From Lytechinus variegatus (Eukaryota; Echinodermata; Echinoidea; Temnopleuroida; Toxopneustidae), in NCBI RefSeq assembly GCF_018143015.1, contig NC_054741.1:59827197-59891196 (forward strand): 64,000 nucleotides of DNA, read 5' to 3'. The translations under genes and the position numbers were made by a program. Shown piece by piece: positions 24,201-31,127 of the stretch. The stretch's first letter is position 1; each line of letters opens with the position of its first letter. The notes below the pieces were generated by a model, which did no database searches, was not told the DNA's origin, and was given only the letters and a program-made list of their open reading frames with translations.

Positions 24201-25070
24201 GCGATCCGATCACGAACCAAAACCATTTACGGCGTACACAACGTGACCGGATATCGTTATCGCTATCGATACTTCCGCACGCAGTCCGAAGGAATTATTT
24301 TTGGGACCACGTGGTCATGACGTGATCTGCGCGATTGACCAATCAGCGGTCTTCGAATCGCTGTGCGGAGACGATCTATCCGTTGTACACAGTCTATGGA
24401 CAATTGTTCGTTGTGCAAAGACTGGAACCATCTCCCCTCCTCAGTTATATCCCAACCATCCTTAGCAACTTTTAAGTCAGCACTCAAAAAAACCATAAAA
24501 TTGGAACCTTAAGTTGGTGACCGTACGCGACACACCTCCAGTTTAAACACCTTTATGGCGTCTTTTGGAGGATTCCAACCAAGTACCAAGTATCAATAGA
24601 CATTTCATTCATTTTTTTAGATTTAATTAGAATCAGAAAGTGTTTGAATTTAGGCCTGCTCTTTGCTAGTTCAAACATTAGGCTTTCTTATTCTCCAAGC
24701 ATTTGTAGATTATGTAATGTTGCCGTTAGTGTGTCTACATTACAGACCAAAAATGGCAAAATAATGCTGCTGTGACAAGGGTGTGTGCGTCACAGGACGC
24801 ACTACTACTACCAGCGCATGAAAACTTGTACGTACACATAGCACATGTCATTAGCACAATTCTGTGATACAATAATACGAATCACACAGGAGCTAAATCC
24901 CCGATCCCCGGGTACGGCATATGTATGCGCATGATGGGAGTGGGACACAGACTGGACAGAGATGCTCCCGTGATATTGCAAAATGATAAATTGACAAGAG
25001 GTTACTCCATTAACTCACCTTCGATATCCATGTGGCGAGCTGGAAAAGTATTTTGATCGTGACTGGACAT
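1..25070 (-). CDS. RABEP1: Rabaptin-5 orthologue, 5' part of gene (10 coding exons, continues past left edge)
   Basis: Rabaptin-5 is a cytosolic coiled-coil effector of Rab5 that binds Rabex-5 and helps tether and fuse early endosomes. Ten exons on the minus strand with consensus splice sites and matching phases encode about 507 residues. The match to the vertebrate family is clear in four blocks: QKRAKFKELYL (exon 2), an ATVSE/KRQW-EEVASLQ-like block (exon 3), RTDLE-YVAVL (exon 8) and NDQFLESQRL (exon 9). Most of the product is heptad-rich coiled coil; exon 5 is Ser/Thr/Pro rich and exon 10 is acidic and Ser rich, likely disordered linkers. The start ATG at 25070 opens a short first exon that joins exon 2 in frame. 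Introns total about 23.5 kb, swollen by transposons. The C-terminal half (Rab5- and GAT-binding regions in the family) lies outside the window. RABEP2 is the alternative, but block similarity and length favour RABEP1. Confidence 0.88.
242..862 (-). other. RABEP1 intron 9
   Basis: 621 nt of AT-rich intron between exons 9 and 10. No repeat or RNA gene was recognised. Confidence 0.7.
863..1128 (-). CDS. RABEP1: RABEP1 exon 9
   Basis: 266 nt between CTTCAACAG|TGTGCT and GCAGAG|GTAAGG, residues about 339-427. CILEQEKQAHSQL, then TWQMANDQFLESQRL and MDMRRMESVLTEEQ match the Rabaptin-5 coiled coil closely. The last third is very rich in Lys/Glu. Its acceptor and first ~85 nt are the left-most copy of a tandem array at 1044-1913, so five decoy acceptors lie upstream in the transcript. 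Confidence 0.93.
1044..1913 (-). repeat. Tandem array of a partial RABEP1 exon 9 plus its acceptor
   Basis: Six copies with start points at 1044, 1186, 1328, 1474, 1620 and 1766, and a broken seventh at 1908; periods are 142, 142, 146, 146, 146 and 142 nt. Each carries the exon 9 acceptor (AACAG|TGTGCTGTATTCTAG), about 28 codons of exon, and about 55 nt of intron. The left-most copy is the real exon 9 start. The next keeps the SQLQQTW reading but has a CGAAGAG change; the others carry a 1-nt insertion after SQL that shifts frame. None has a consensus donor after the exon part. Confidence 0.93.
2239..2374 (-). CDS. RABEP1: RABEP1 exon 8
   Basis: 136 nt between GACTGCAG|ATCAAG and AAAGATG|GTAAGA, residues about 294-338. 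IKDLNKVLETEKAARTDLEL followed by YVAVL is one of the strongest matches to the family. It leaves phase 1, joining TG of exon 9 to make Val. Confidence 0.92.
3257..3349 (-). CDS. RABEP1: RABEP1 exon 7
   Basis: 93 nt (31 codons, phase 0 to 0) between CATACAG|AAAGCT and GAGAAG|GTAAGA, residues about 263-293. The product is acidic (SADDCEVTKDDINILNEK). It is symmetric and weakly conserved, so it could be alternatively used. Confidence 0.75.
4249..4371 (-). CDS. RABEP1: RABEP1 exon 6
   Basis: 123 nt (41 codons, phase 0 to 0) between TTTCTCTAG|GCACAG and CTAAAG|GTGTGG, residues about 222-262. AQKDTELLRAVVVPLENEI aligns with the AQEDAEKLRSVVMPMEKEI block of Rabaptin-5. Symmetric phases mean skipping would keep frame. 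Confidence 0.88.
4888..5059 (-). CDS. RABEP1: RABEP1 exon 5, Ser/Thr/Pro-rich linker
   Basis: 172 nt between TTTGTAG|AACAAT and TTAAAG|GTAATA, residues about 164-221. The product is rich in Ser, Thr and Pro (SATTSPSPTREEKL, TPSSPSASD), unlike the coiled coils around it, so a flexible linker with possible proline-directed phosphosites is likely. Vertebrate Rabaptin-5 seems to have coiled coil at this position. Phase 2 in, 0 out. Confidence 0.8.
5487..5613 (-). CDS. RABEP1: RABEP1 exon 4
   Basis: 127 nt between CTTGTAG|ACACGG and AAAA|GTAAGT, residues about 122-163. Heptad-like sequence (MERDKLLALNEKLTQELQE) fits the coiled coil. Direct similarity to vertebrate Rabaptin is weak here; phase continuity (1 in, 2 out) and position between two certain exons support it. 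Confidence 0.75.
5614..7644 (-). other. RABEP1 intron 3, right part
   Basis: About 2 kb of AT-rich DNA with many A/T runs. No coding exon, RNA gene or transposon boundary was recognised before the hAT-like element at 7651. Confidence 0.55.
7651..9047 (-). mobile_element. hAT-like DNA transposon relic with transposase fragment
   Basis: Ends are inverted: CAGACCTGCCAAC at 7651 and the reverse complement of CAGGCCTGCCAAC ending at 9047. A direct GTAAAG flanks both ends (7645-7650 and 9048-9053). The left 200 bp is very GC rich (about 7690-7800). It carries the C-terminal end of a hAT-type transposase on the minus strand. Most of the transposase is missing, so it cannot be autonomous. It sits in RABEP1 intron 3. 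The repeat of 6 bp rather than the usual 8 is odd for hAT. Confidence 0.75.
7864..8328 (-). pseudogene. hAT-type transposase C-terminal fragment
   Basis: A 154-residue open frame contains HSNSDCERVFSIV followed by KNKTKQRASL, the shape of the hAT dimerisation (C-terminal) domain in animal transposases. The start shown is only the first ATG of the open stretch; the upstream RNase H-like catalytic region is absent within the element. It is a relic inside the element at 7651-9047. The exact hAT subfamily cannot be told by eye. Confidence 0.7.
9597..9770 (-). CDS. RABEP1: RABEP1 exon 3
   Basis: 174 nt between CTTTCAG|AGGAAC and TCTC|GTAAGT, residues about 64-121. The block KQKWTDEVASLQQIVS matches the Rabaptin segment around KRQW-EEVASLQ. 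It is strongly charged with a coiled-coil pattern and enters and leaves in phase 1. Confidence 0.9.
9771..10346 (-). other. RABEP1 intron 2, part left of foldback
   Basis: AT-rich intron with a C-run near 10196-10210. Nothing else recognised. Confidence 0.5.
10347..10778. repeat. Foldback repeat of degenerate ~20-bp units
   Basis: The left half repeats phrases such as CCAACTCGTCCACT, GTCCAACAACCAGTTGGTCC and TTGGTCTAAT. From about 10596 the same phrases appear reverse-complemented (TAGACCAAATGG, GGACTAAATGG). The whole can fold into a long imperfect hairpin. A related one-directional array lies at 62330-62700. Confidence 0.75.
11248..11501. repeat. 127-bp tandem duplication
   Basis: Two copies starting GACCTGAAAATGACC at 11248 and 11375, both containing GTGACCTCCGACTGCAGCAT and GCAGGTCC. 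A few substitutions separate them. The sequence is rich in TGACCT half-sites. It lies in RABEP1 intron 2. Confidence 0.85.
11502..12273 (-). other. RABEP1 intron 2, central part
   Basis: AT-rich intron. An inverted pair (CTTGCAGAAAGATTGCAATC near 11777 and a GCGGAACTCTTTCTGCAACAGG-like stretch near 11890) suggests a small degraded MITE, but clear ends were not found. Confidence 0.4.
12282..14035. mobile_element. Non-autonomous hAT-like transposon
   Basis: Inverted ends TAAGCCTGAGTC (12282) and TAGGCCTGAGTC (reverse complement, ending 14035), continuing with similarity through ATCGATT-TTTTGAAAA-CGGTGTTCG. An 8-bp direct repeat AAATTGAC flanks the element (12274-12281 and 14036-14043). No transposase frame is seen. 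Internally a ~300-bp block around TGTTCGAGAATTAATCCTGA occurs twice, near 12935 and 13380, diverged. It lies in RABEP1 intron 2, ending 13 nt from the exon 2 donor. Confidence 0.85.
14057..14194 (-). CDS. RABEP1: RABEP1 exon 2
   Basis: Acceptor CCTTTCCAG|GGGAAG and donor GAAC|GTAAGT bound 138 nt, residues about 18-63. It contains QKRAKFKELYL, close to the N-terminal coiled coil of vertebrate Rabaptin-5, and a preceding QQRVGDLESSLQ heptad segment. It ends in phase 1. Confidence 0.9.
14471..16138. mobile_element. Kolobok-like non-autonomous transposon (TTAA target)
   Basis: Ends AGGGATGGTCCGGACTGA (14471) and the inverted AGGACAAGTCCACCCTAA (ending 16138) are each flanked by TTAA (14467-14470 and 16139-16142). 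A TTAA target with ends beginning AGG fits Kolobok; piggyBac also uses TTAA but its ends usually begin with C. Subterminal ATCCGATTTTGATGAAATTTTC is also inverted at both sides. No transposase frame was found. It is in RABEP1 intron 1. Confidence 0.7.
16273..16532. repeat. 260-bp near-perfect foldback (palindromic MITE)
   Basis: GACTTCTACCTTACAAAAAA at 16273 is mirrored by the complement at 16515-16532. Arms continue through AACCCCTTTTCTCAAATTTC and CAATAAATTGTCATTGA to a centre at TTGATTAATCAA near 16422. The arm module occurs twice on the left side, so the left arm is partly duplicated. Confidence 0.85.
16533..17885 (-). other. RABEP1 intron 1, unannotated stretch
   Basis: AT-rich DNA with no recognisable coding exon, RNA gene or transposon ends. 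A short CpG-containing patch (about 16870-16960) has no matching frame. Confidence 0.5.
17886..18015. repeat. Imperfect (GAT)n/(GGT)n microsatellite
   Basis: About 130 bp of interrupted GATGATGAT, GGTGAT and GATGATGACG runs just left of the 18033 element. Confidence 0.85.
18033..21415. mobile_element. hAT-like element hosting a nested hAT insertion
   Basis: Ends TAGTGTTGTTA (18033) and the inverted TAGTGTTGTCA (ending 21415) are flanked by CTATTTTG (18025-18032) and TTATTTTG (21416-21423), 7 of 8 identical. Both subterminal regions are rich in CCCGG words (TCCCGGTCCGAAACCGTCCC on the left, GATCCCGGAACCGTCTCGG on the right). After removing the nested element it is about 1.9 kb, with no transposase frame. 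It lies in RABEP1 intron 1. Confidence 0.75.
18244..19719. mobile_element. hAT non-autonomous element with spaced CpG motif repeats (copy A)
   Basis: Ends CAGTGGCGTACCGTGGG and the inverted CAGTGGCGTAACTACGGGG; a perfect 8-bp duplication GTTAGCTC flanks it (18236-18243 and 19720-19727). Internally a module around AATGCGAGCGCGAAGCGCGA then GCTGAAAATTT recurs near 18408, 18703, 18821, 18942, 19050 and 19165. No transposase frame. It is nested in the 18033-21415 element. Confidence 0.9.
21424..23086 (-). other. RABEP1 intron 1 with degraded repeat pieces
   Basis: Around 21981-22175 there are decayed versions of the GCGAGCGCGAAGCGCGAGCT module (GCGGGCGCGCAGCGCGTGCT, CTCGACGCGCGAGCT), so an old relative of the 18244 element. 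The stretch 22840-23086 leads into a LINE fragment; an open stretch there was not recognised. Confidence 0.5.
23087..24511 (+). pseudogene. CR1/L2-like LINE fragment (reverse transcriptase C-terminal part), broken
   Basis: Starts in the RT thumb/connector region (WGMAFNPSKCTTMRITRARN), then LGIILQNDMRWNKQV, LVKPHLNYASSAWDPYTTTN and LERVQNAAARF, the standard order in CR1/L2-type LINEs. One frameshift near 23190 separates the first block from the second. At 23716 the frame is interrupted by a 699-bp DNA transposon and resumes at 24421 with DWNHLPSSVI and ATFKSALKK before a stop at 24509-24511. It is 5' truncated and antisense to RABEP1 in its intron 1. Confidence 0.88.
23717..24415. mobile_element. 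Transib-like non-autonomous element inserted in a LINE
   Basis: Perfect inverted ends CACAACGAACAATTG are followed by a second inverted block GTGTACAACGGATAG. A 5-bp duplication CAAAG flanks it (23712-23716 and 24416-24420). Removing the element plus one CAAAG rejoins the LINE frame exactly (TVK-DWN). A 5-bp duplication with a CAC terminus is typical of Transib, the family related to RAG transposons, but no transposase is present. A hAT subgroup with 5-bp duplications is the alternative. Confidence 0.75.
24512..25018 (-). other. LINE 3' UTR remnant and RABEP1 intron 1 start
   Basis: The first part is the 3' tail of the LINE (TTTGGAGGATTCCAACC, then CCAAGTACCAAGTATC). The rest is intron next to exon 1 and becomes richer in CpG towards 25000. 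Confidence 0.5.
25019..25070 (-). CDS. RABEP1: RABEP1 exon 1 (start codon)
   Basis: The ATG at 25070-25068 is followed by 17 codons (MSSHDQNTFPARHMDIE) and a donor AAG|GTGAGT, leaving phase 1. The single leftover G joins GG at the start of exon 2 to restore a Gly codon. The N terminus is not conserved with vertebrates, so the call rests on phase, donor quality and strand. Intron 1 then runs 10.8 kb to exon 2. Confidence 0.7.
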
Positions 25071-25221
25071 TGCAACAACAGCTACGTTGTACACGACGAG
25101 ACTCTAAAAAAGAAAATTTGATCACTCCCTTTTTGTCCGGACCATCCGGAGTACCGTACCGATACTAGTCGACTAGTCTACGATACACGAATGCAGTGCA
25201 GTGCTAACTGCCAATTTATTA

Positions 25222-25978
25222 AACTGCAAAAACTCCGGTGTTGATTTAACATCAGCCCTGAATCTATATACGTCCATACCAGAGATTATTGAAACAGTTT
25301 AGAACCAAACCCCGGGGGGGCCATCTCCATTCACGAGTGGATACCATGCGCGACCATGGGGTCTCGAAAAGCACCCTAAACGTAATTTCCATATTCTGAA
25401 AATGCACCCCTTAACAAGTATTGGCGTGTGAAACCATACCCTTAACAAGTATTGGAAACAAAACGATACTCTTGGCAAATATTCCCTGAAACGAACCCCT
25501 AAACAAGTACAGGAATGTATTATTGTTACGGGTCCTTCGGTGGTCGGCTTTACCTTATTTGGTTTAGTACGACCCCACCTATACCTCGCGCAAATCGTAC
25601 TCTAAACACGACCAGTTGGGGCAAAAATGACATCCTTTATAAAACATTTTAATTTTGTTTTATCATTCCCGCAAATTCGACCCTAAACACGTAATTTTCC
25701 TAGCGAAATAGATACCCTTTTTTCATTATTTTTGTGTTTTTGACACCCTTATCACGTTACGTACGTAACGTGCCCTATCGTGAAAAGGACATCCTTTTTA
25801 CGTGTTTTTTTGGTCGCGCATGGTATCCACTCGTCAATGTAAGTGGCCCCCCGGGAACCAAACCGATGCTGTTTTGATACTAATTGGTGTTGTATAAACT
25901 GGTTTTGTTGAACACTTTTATATGGTGTGGACGTACATTCCGGGTTGGTGTTAAATCAACAACATAACTTTTGCAGTG
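25222..25978. mobile_element. MITE (ACTGCAAAA ends) hosting a nested MITE
   Basis: Left part AACTGCAAAAACTCCGGTGT followed by TTGATTTAAC and TACGTCCATACC is matched in inverted form on the right (GGTGTGGACGTACATTCCGG, GTTAAATCAACA, TTTTGCAGTG). TATTA flanks both sides (25217-25221, 25979-25983). The middle is split by the 25311-25855 element. A further right-end copy (TTAAATCAACACCAGAACTT) follows at about 26010-26040. It lies just upstream of the RABEP1 start. Confidence 0.7.
25311..25855. mobile_element. CCCGGG-ended MITE, copy 1
   Basis: Ends CCCGGGGGGGCCATCT and inverted CCCGGGGGGCCACTTACATT; both continue with CGAGTGGATACCATGCGCGA. A perfect 8-bp duplication AACCAAAC flanks it (25303-25310 and 25856-25863). 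It holds a perfect 20-bp palindrome at 25753-25772 (CACGTTACGTACGTAACGTG). The same family lies inverted at 56642-57163. Confidence 0.92.
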
Positions 25979-25983
25979 TATTA

Positions 25984-26565
25984 CTACATTTATAGTATCA
26001 TCCGGGCTGGTGTTAAATCAACACCAGAACTTTTGCAGTGTACTAGTACATTTTTAGTATCATAAATATCAGAATTTCAGCGGGAATTTCAGATACATAC
26101 AAGATATTTTCTATTTCTATATCTTTTGAAGTAAAAAAATTATACACTTAAAAACCTTAAAACTATGTAATAAATTTTCAAAGAAGTTGGTAAATCTTTG
26201 ATCACTAGCAAAACAAGTTAAATTATTGGCTGAGGAGTTTTTCGCTATTGTACGTTGCACTGAATGAAATCCATGTCATCAATTTCGTATAAAGCTAGTT
26301 CAGCACCTAAATATCGAAAATATGCAAAAATTAATATGGGTTGATGTGCTTGATTATTTTCTATTGAGCCTTGAAGTTTTTTTCCATTTGAAAGGTCTCG
26401 AGAAATACGCAATAAAAATAATTGTGAAATTTTACAACAAGAACACAGCGTTAAGTTTAAACTCGCGATCTATTACTCAGTCAGAATCTAACATGGACAC
26501 TGTAATTCGGAATTCTATAGAATAGAATCCACTTATTCGTTTGGGCTTCAAAGAGTATAGCAGCA
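25984..26565. other. Intergenic, mostly unrecognised
   Basis: AT-rich DNA with one extra half-MITE end near 26010-26040. No gene seen. Confidence 0.5.
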
Positions 26566-26573
26566 CTTATAGC

Positions 26574-27667
26574 CAGTGGCGTAACTACGGGGGGCATGGG
26601 GGGCACGTGCCCCCACCCCCATTGGATGCCCCCCCTCAAAAAAAACGGGGGAAATTAAGGAGAAAAAGAGGGAGAAAGAAAGAGAAACGTATAGTGGGGA
26701 AGAAGAAATTATTCTATTTTTATTGTGTTATATCATATTATATATATATTACATCATATTACATAAGAATTTTTTTTCGTAAATTTATGAAACATAATTG
26801 GCTTTGGGCGTATAGAGGGCTAATGTGTTTATGATTTGCATTGTCTGAGTAATGAGATATATAATCCTGTTGTACTAAAACATCCCGTTTTCAAGTCAAT
26901 ATACACCAAATACATTTCCTCGCACTTCAGTCGAGTATTATTCGTTTTATGTAGTGACATATGCTTTTTTAATGACTATTTCATGATTGCCCCCTTTTAA
27001 GGTCTGAATATCAAACATTTCCTGTCCGCATTTGCGTTCGCATTATGGATTGGCGAGATGTCTGCTCTTCAAATAAAAAAGATGAGCTCGCGCTCGCATC
27101 ATTTGGTTAGTGAAATACGTATGGTGTTAGTGAATTCCTCCTACAAACGAGCCTTAGAATGCCCCTCTTCAGGTCTGAATTTCAAAAATTTTCAGCTCGC
27201 TCTTCTCGCTCGCAATATTTGATTAGTCAGATATGTATCATGAGTTACGATTACAATGACTACAAAAGGTGTTTCATGGGTTAGTTGTAATTCTAACAAA
27301 TTCAGCAAGCGCTTGCACGGCGCTCGCATTAGAGATGACTATGGTGCGATATGCTCTTTATGAAGTCCCTAAAACATGCATTCCTTAAAATATCCCTTTT
27401 CGGGTAAATATATACAAAAAAAATCCAGCTTGCGCTTCGCGCTCGCATTGTTTGTTTGGTGAGAGAGGTAAGTATCATGATTACAAAAATTTGGTTATGA
27501 TATCCTTTATTAGGTCTGAATATCAAAAATTATTTGATAAGTGAGATACATTTCCGTCTAATGGCACCGTCCTTAATTAGGTCAATATACCTGGCAAATT
27601 AGCTCGCTTCGCGCGCCCACTAAGTGACTCCCCCCCCCCCCATGCCATGACCCACGGTACGCCACTG
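26574..27667. mobile_element. hAT non-autonomous element with spaced CpG motif repeats (copy B, inverted)
   Basis: Ends CAGTGGCGTAACTACGGGG and inverted CAGTGGCGTACCGTGGGTC, with a perfect 8-bp duplication CTTATAGC (26566-26573, 27668-27675). The content is the reverse complement of the 18244-19719 family: the AGCTCGCGCTCGCAT and GCTTGCGCTTCGCGCTCGCA modules recur at 27086, 27196, 27306 and 27427. It is shorter than copy A because fewer modules are present. Confidence 0.92.
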
Positions 27668-27688
27668 CTTATAGCTTCAATTAAAAAA

Positions 27689-28365
27689 AAATAAGGTGTG
27701 AAAGACGACAAAATTTAAAGGACATGCTGTACTTTATTAAAACTTATCATCATTTTCACCAAACTTCAACCATGGTTGTGTAGACTTGGTAGATAAAGGT
27801 ATACTAAAAAGATGTGAACATTAACAATTGGGGGTTCATGTGCTTGTATTCAAACTACCGGCACTTTTATTGAAGCAATTGTGCTTCAGAACACAAAACA
27901 GCGGCGTCAACTTGAAAGGCTTGTATCCGAGATAAAGAGAAATTCTGCACCGCTATCCCATTTACCAAACTTGACTGCCTCATATTCGTCATATTCAGCA
28001 CTGCATGCAGAGTAAAGTCCCGGAGTGAAGTATAGGGGCTATTGTGAATTGACGTAGAAAAAAATTGGTCCACTATTTTTAGCTAATAGCTTCATAAAAT
28101 AACACATTAAGATTTGTTGCAGAATTTTTTAAGTAATTTTGCTCCAACAAAACTAAATTACTGATACTTTTAAAACAAGCACATGAACCCCCTATTTTTT
28201 AATGTTCACACATCTTTAGTATAGCTTCCTCTACAATCATCCGACATTAATTTGGTGAAAATGACATGGGTATTGAATAAATTGCAGTATTCACTGTACG
28301 TCTCATTTTTTTTCCAAATGCATTCAGAATATCTTAGATGTTTTGCCGTCTTTCACACCTTATTT
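27689..28365. mobile_element. Foldback MITE (AAATAAGGTGTGAAAGACG ends)
   Basis: AAATAAGGTGTGAAAGACG at 27689 is repeated in inverted form ending at 28365. Inner inverted blocks continue (CACCAAACTTCAAC / TTTGGTGAAAATGACATG; GGGGGTTCATGTGCTTGT / AAGCACATGAACCCCC). A fragment of the same family is at about 35545-35640. Confidence 0.8.
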
Positions 28366-28391
28366 GCAAGATGTAAGGTGGACGGTGGTGA

Positions 28392-30464
28392 CAAGGGCGC
28401 CGGAAGCGGGGGGGCAGGGGGGGGGCACTTGCCCCCCCAAATAAAATTTTGGGGGGCAAAACGAGATTTTGCCCCCCCCAACGTGCCCCCCTGAAAGATG
28501 AAAAATGATAAATTATTTAAGTACAAAAGTAAATGAAGGCATTTTTCTGTCTGAAAATTGTCATTTCCATTTTCAAAAATGAAAAAATTTTGCCCCTGAC
28601 GGGGCAAATACACTATCATAGTAAGCCTCGCGTCTTTTGACGAACAGTTCCTCTGTGAAACATAGCTTTGATAAGCCCCCTTTCCATCTTATTACAGTGT
28701 GATAACGTTTAACCTTTTAATGAATACATTTCAGACTAAAAGCGAATGGCAAATTGATAGTGGTCCATCAATGATTAGGTTTATAATTCTATGATGCTGG
28801 CTGTGTCGTCTAACAAACGCGCGGTCGCCCAGAAACGCTCAGACCGGACCCGATATCACTAACGCGCGTGAACACTAGTTACTCGAGCAAGATATGGAAT
28901 CTATGTCATAGCTGTCAAGCCCAGAAACCATAACATCTCGAGAAACTTGTTTCAATTATTTCATTTTCAACTAAATATGAATTGAGTTAATACAGTGATA
29001 ACAAGAGAGCTGTGTTGGCTCAGTCGGTAACGCGTCTGCCCGTCGAAGTCGAACCAAAGATCGTAGGTTCGAGTCCACCCTGGGCGGATGACTGAAGTCA
29101 GTGCGTTGTGTGTAAACGTCTCTCCCATGTTTCATAGATGCAGGCTATGTTACAATGGAAAACACTCCGTCCCTCGGATAGGACGTTAAATGGAGGCCCC
29201 GTGTAGAGGAGAGTCACCACCCTTGCACGTTAAGAACCCACTGCACTATTCGTATAGGGGGAAACCCCGGTGTCGAGGTCCACCTGCACCCCCCCCCCCA
29301 ATCAGTTATATCGGGAGGAGAGACCTGTGGATCATAGTGATTCAGTTCGCTTTTCGCCTCCCAGGCACAGGTGACGCCAAACAAATAATAATAACAATTC
29401 AGCGCCCTAAAGAAAATACCAAGGTCATTCAAACTCAATATAGACATGTTATCAGAAAATTACACTCAGAATAATCATGTGTAGAGGATTATAATTTATT
29501 ATTTGTAAAAATGGTGAATCCAACTCGAAAGCAACTTAGAGATAATGTTTAGACATGAAAAACTAAAATCATCTGTGAAAGTGTCTTCTTGACCGGACTC
29601 ATATTATCCGAGATATGAATAAAAATGTAAAGAATATAAAAGAAAAAAAAAGCGTTACAGTACTGCTCTACTATATAAAAAAAATCTTAAGATATTTTCA
29701 CAGCCCCGTATTTTCCTCTATTCCTTTTCATTGGCATGATTGGAAGGCGTTTTGTCTGATACTATTTCAGCTCATATATAGCACTTAATGTATTTTAGAT
29801 TCCAAAACTTCTTCCCATTACCTGTTACTAATCAGATCGAGATGGCAGCTATGTTCTCTGGTTCATCCCAGCTTTTGTTATTCATGGACGTTTGCAAAAA
29901 TAAAAAAAAAAAAAACCCGGGAGTGGGTGGGGCTGCAAGACCTAAATTTTCGAAGAAACGTAAGAGCGAGGGGATTTGTGATGGGGGAGCTTTTGCATTT
30001 TCTAGAATAAAATTGAAGGATTTCGTGCACACTTTTGGTGAATTTTGTGAATTTTGCCCTCTCGATCGGCGGCCCCGGCTCGTACGGTCATGTTTGTCAT
30101 CTTAAAGTCTTTAAAAGGCCTATATAACATTGGTTTGAAACAATTTCGTTTGCAATAAGGCTCGTAATTTGCTGGAACTGCGACCCTGGTCATGAAGAAA
30201 CACCAGGCTGGGTCAGAAGGGAGGAAACAGAAGGAGCAAAAAGAACTCCAAGACTGTTTAATTCTCAAGAAATTCATTTTTGAATGCACTTAGAAACGCA
30301 ACTTTTATACTAATTTTTTACACAAAATCCTTAGGGGGGGGGGGGGGGGGTGGGGGTCCCATAGCCTCTCCCGCTCGATCGCTTCGGTATCTCACGCTGT
30401 CAAAAATATTGTGCCCCCTTCGGGATTTTGCCCCCCCAAAACTGAAAGTGTTCCGGCGCGCCTG
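28392..30464 (+). repeat. Reference unit of the composite element
   Basis: Complete 2,073-bp unit with both ends. Layout: left end with long G and C runs (28400-28500), a unique part to about 29000, a tRNA-derived SINE (29005-29405), then a 1.04-kb right part (29421-30464) ending in a G run near 30334 and GTTCCGGCGCGCCTG. The right part is the one most often copied in the composite. Confidence 0.85.
29005..29405 (+). mobile_element. tRNA-derived SINE inside the unit
   Basis: The head has Pol III promoter boxes: A box TGGCTCAGTCGG (about 29026) and B box GGTTCGAGTCC (about 29067). A body of about 300 bp follows, then an A-rich AAACAAATAATAATAAC tail. Such heads come from tRNA genes. The inverted unit carries a second copy at about 32185-32585. 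Confidence 0.85.
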
Positions 30465-31127
30465 ACCGTACGAGCCGGGGCCGCCGATCGAGAGGGCAAA
30501 ATTCACAAAATTCACCAAAAGTGTGCACGAAATCCTTCAATTTTATTCTAGAAAATGCAAAAGCTCCCCCATCACAAATCCCCTCGCTCTTACGTTTCTT
30601 CGAAAATTTAGGTCTTGCAGCCCCACCCACTCCCGGGTTTTTTTTTTTATTTTTGCAAACGTCCATGAATAACAAAAGCTGGGATGAACCAGAGAACATA
30701 GCTGCCATCTCGATCTGATTAGTAACAGGTAATGGGAAGAAGTTTTGGAATCTAAAATACATAAGTGCTATATATGAGCTGAAATAGTATCAGACAAAAC
30801 GCCTTCCAATCATGCCAATGAAAAGGAATAGAGGAAAATACGGGGCTGTGAAAATATCTTAAGATTTTTTTTATATAGTAGAGCAGTACTGTAACGCTTT
30901 TTTTTCTTTTATATTCTTTACATTTTTATTCATATCTCGGATAATATGAGTCCGGTCAAGAAGACACTTTCACAGATGATTTTAGTTTTTCATGTCTAAA
31001 CATTATCTCTAAGTTGCTTTCGAGTGGGATTCACCATTTTTACAAATAATAAATTATAATCCTCTACACATGATTATTCTGAGTGTAATTTTCTGATAAC
31101 TTGTCTATATTGAGTTTAAATGACCTT
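30465..31127 (-). repeat. Inverted partial unit (right part, cut at CGTACGGT)
   Basis: Reverse complement of about 29421-30088. It begins ACCGTACG directly after a unit end and finishes ATGACCTT directly before another unit end. These two 8-mers reappear in opposite orientation at 33909 and 34293. Confidence 0.85.

Noticed and set aside
29788..30105. Repeated ~105-codon frame inside the composite element units
   Set aside because: It occurs in every copy because the unit is copied, overlaps G/C and A runs, has no known motif, and is broken in some copies.
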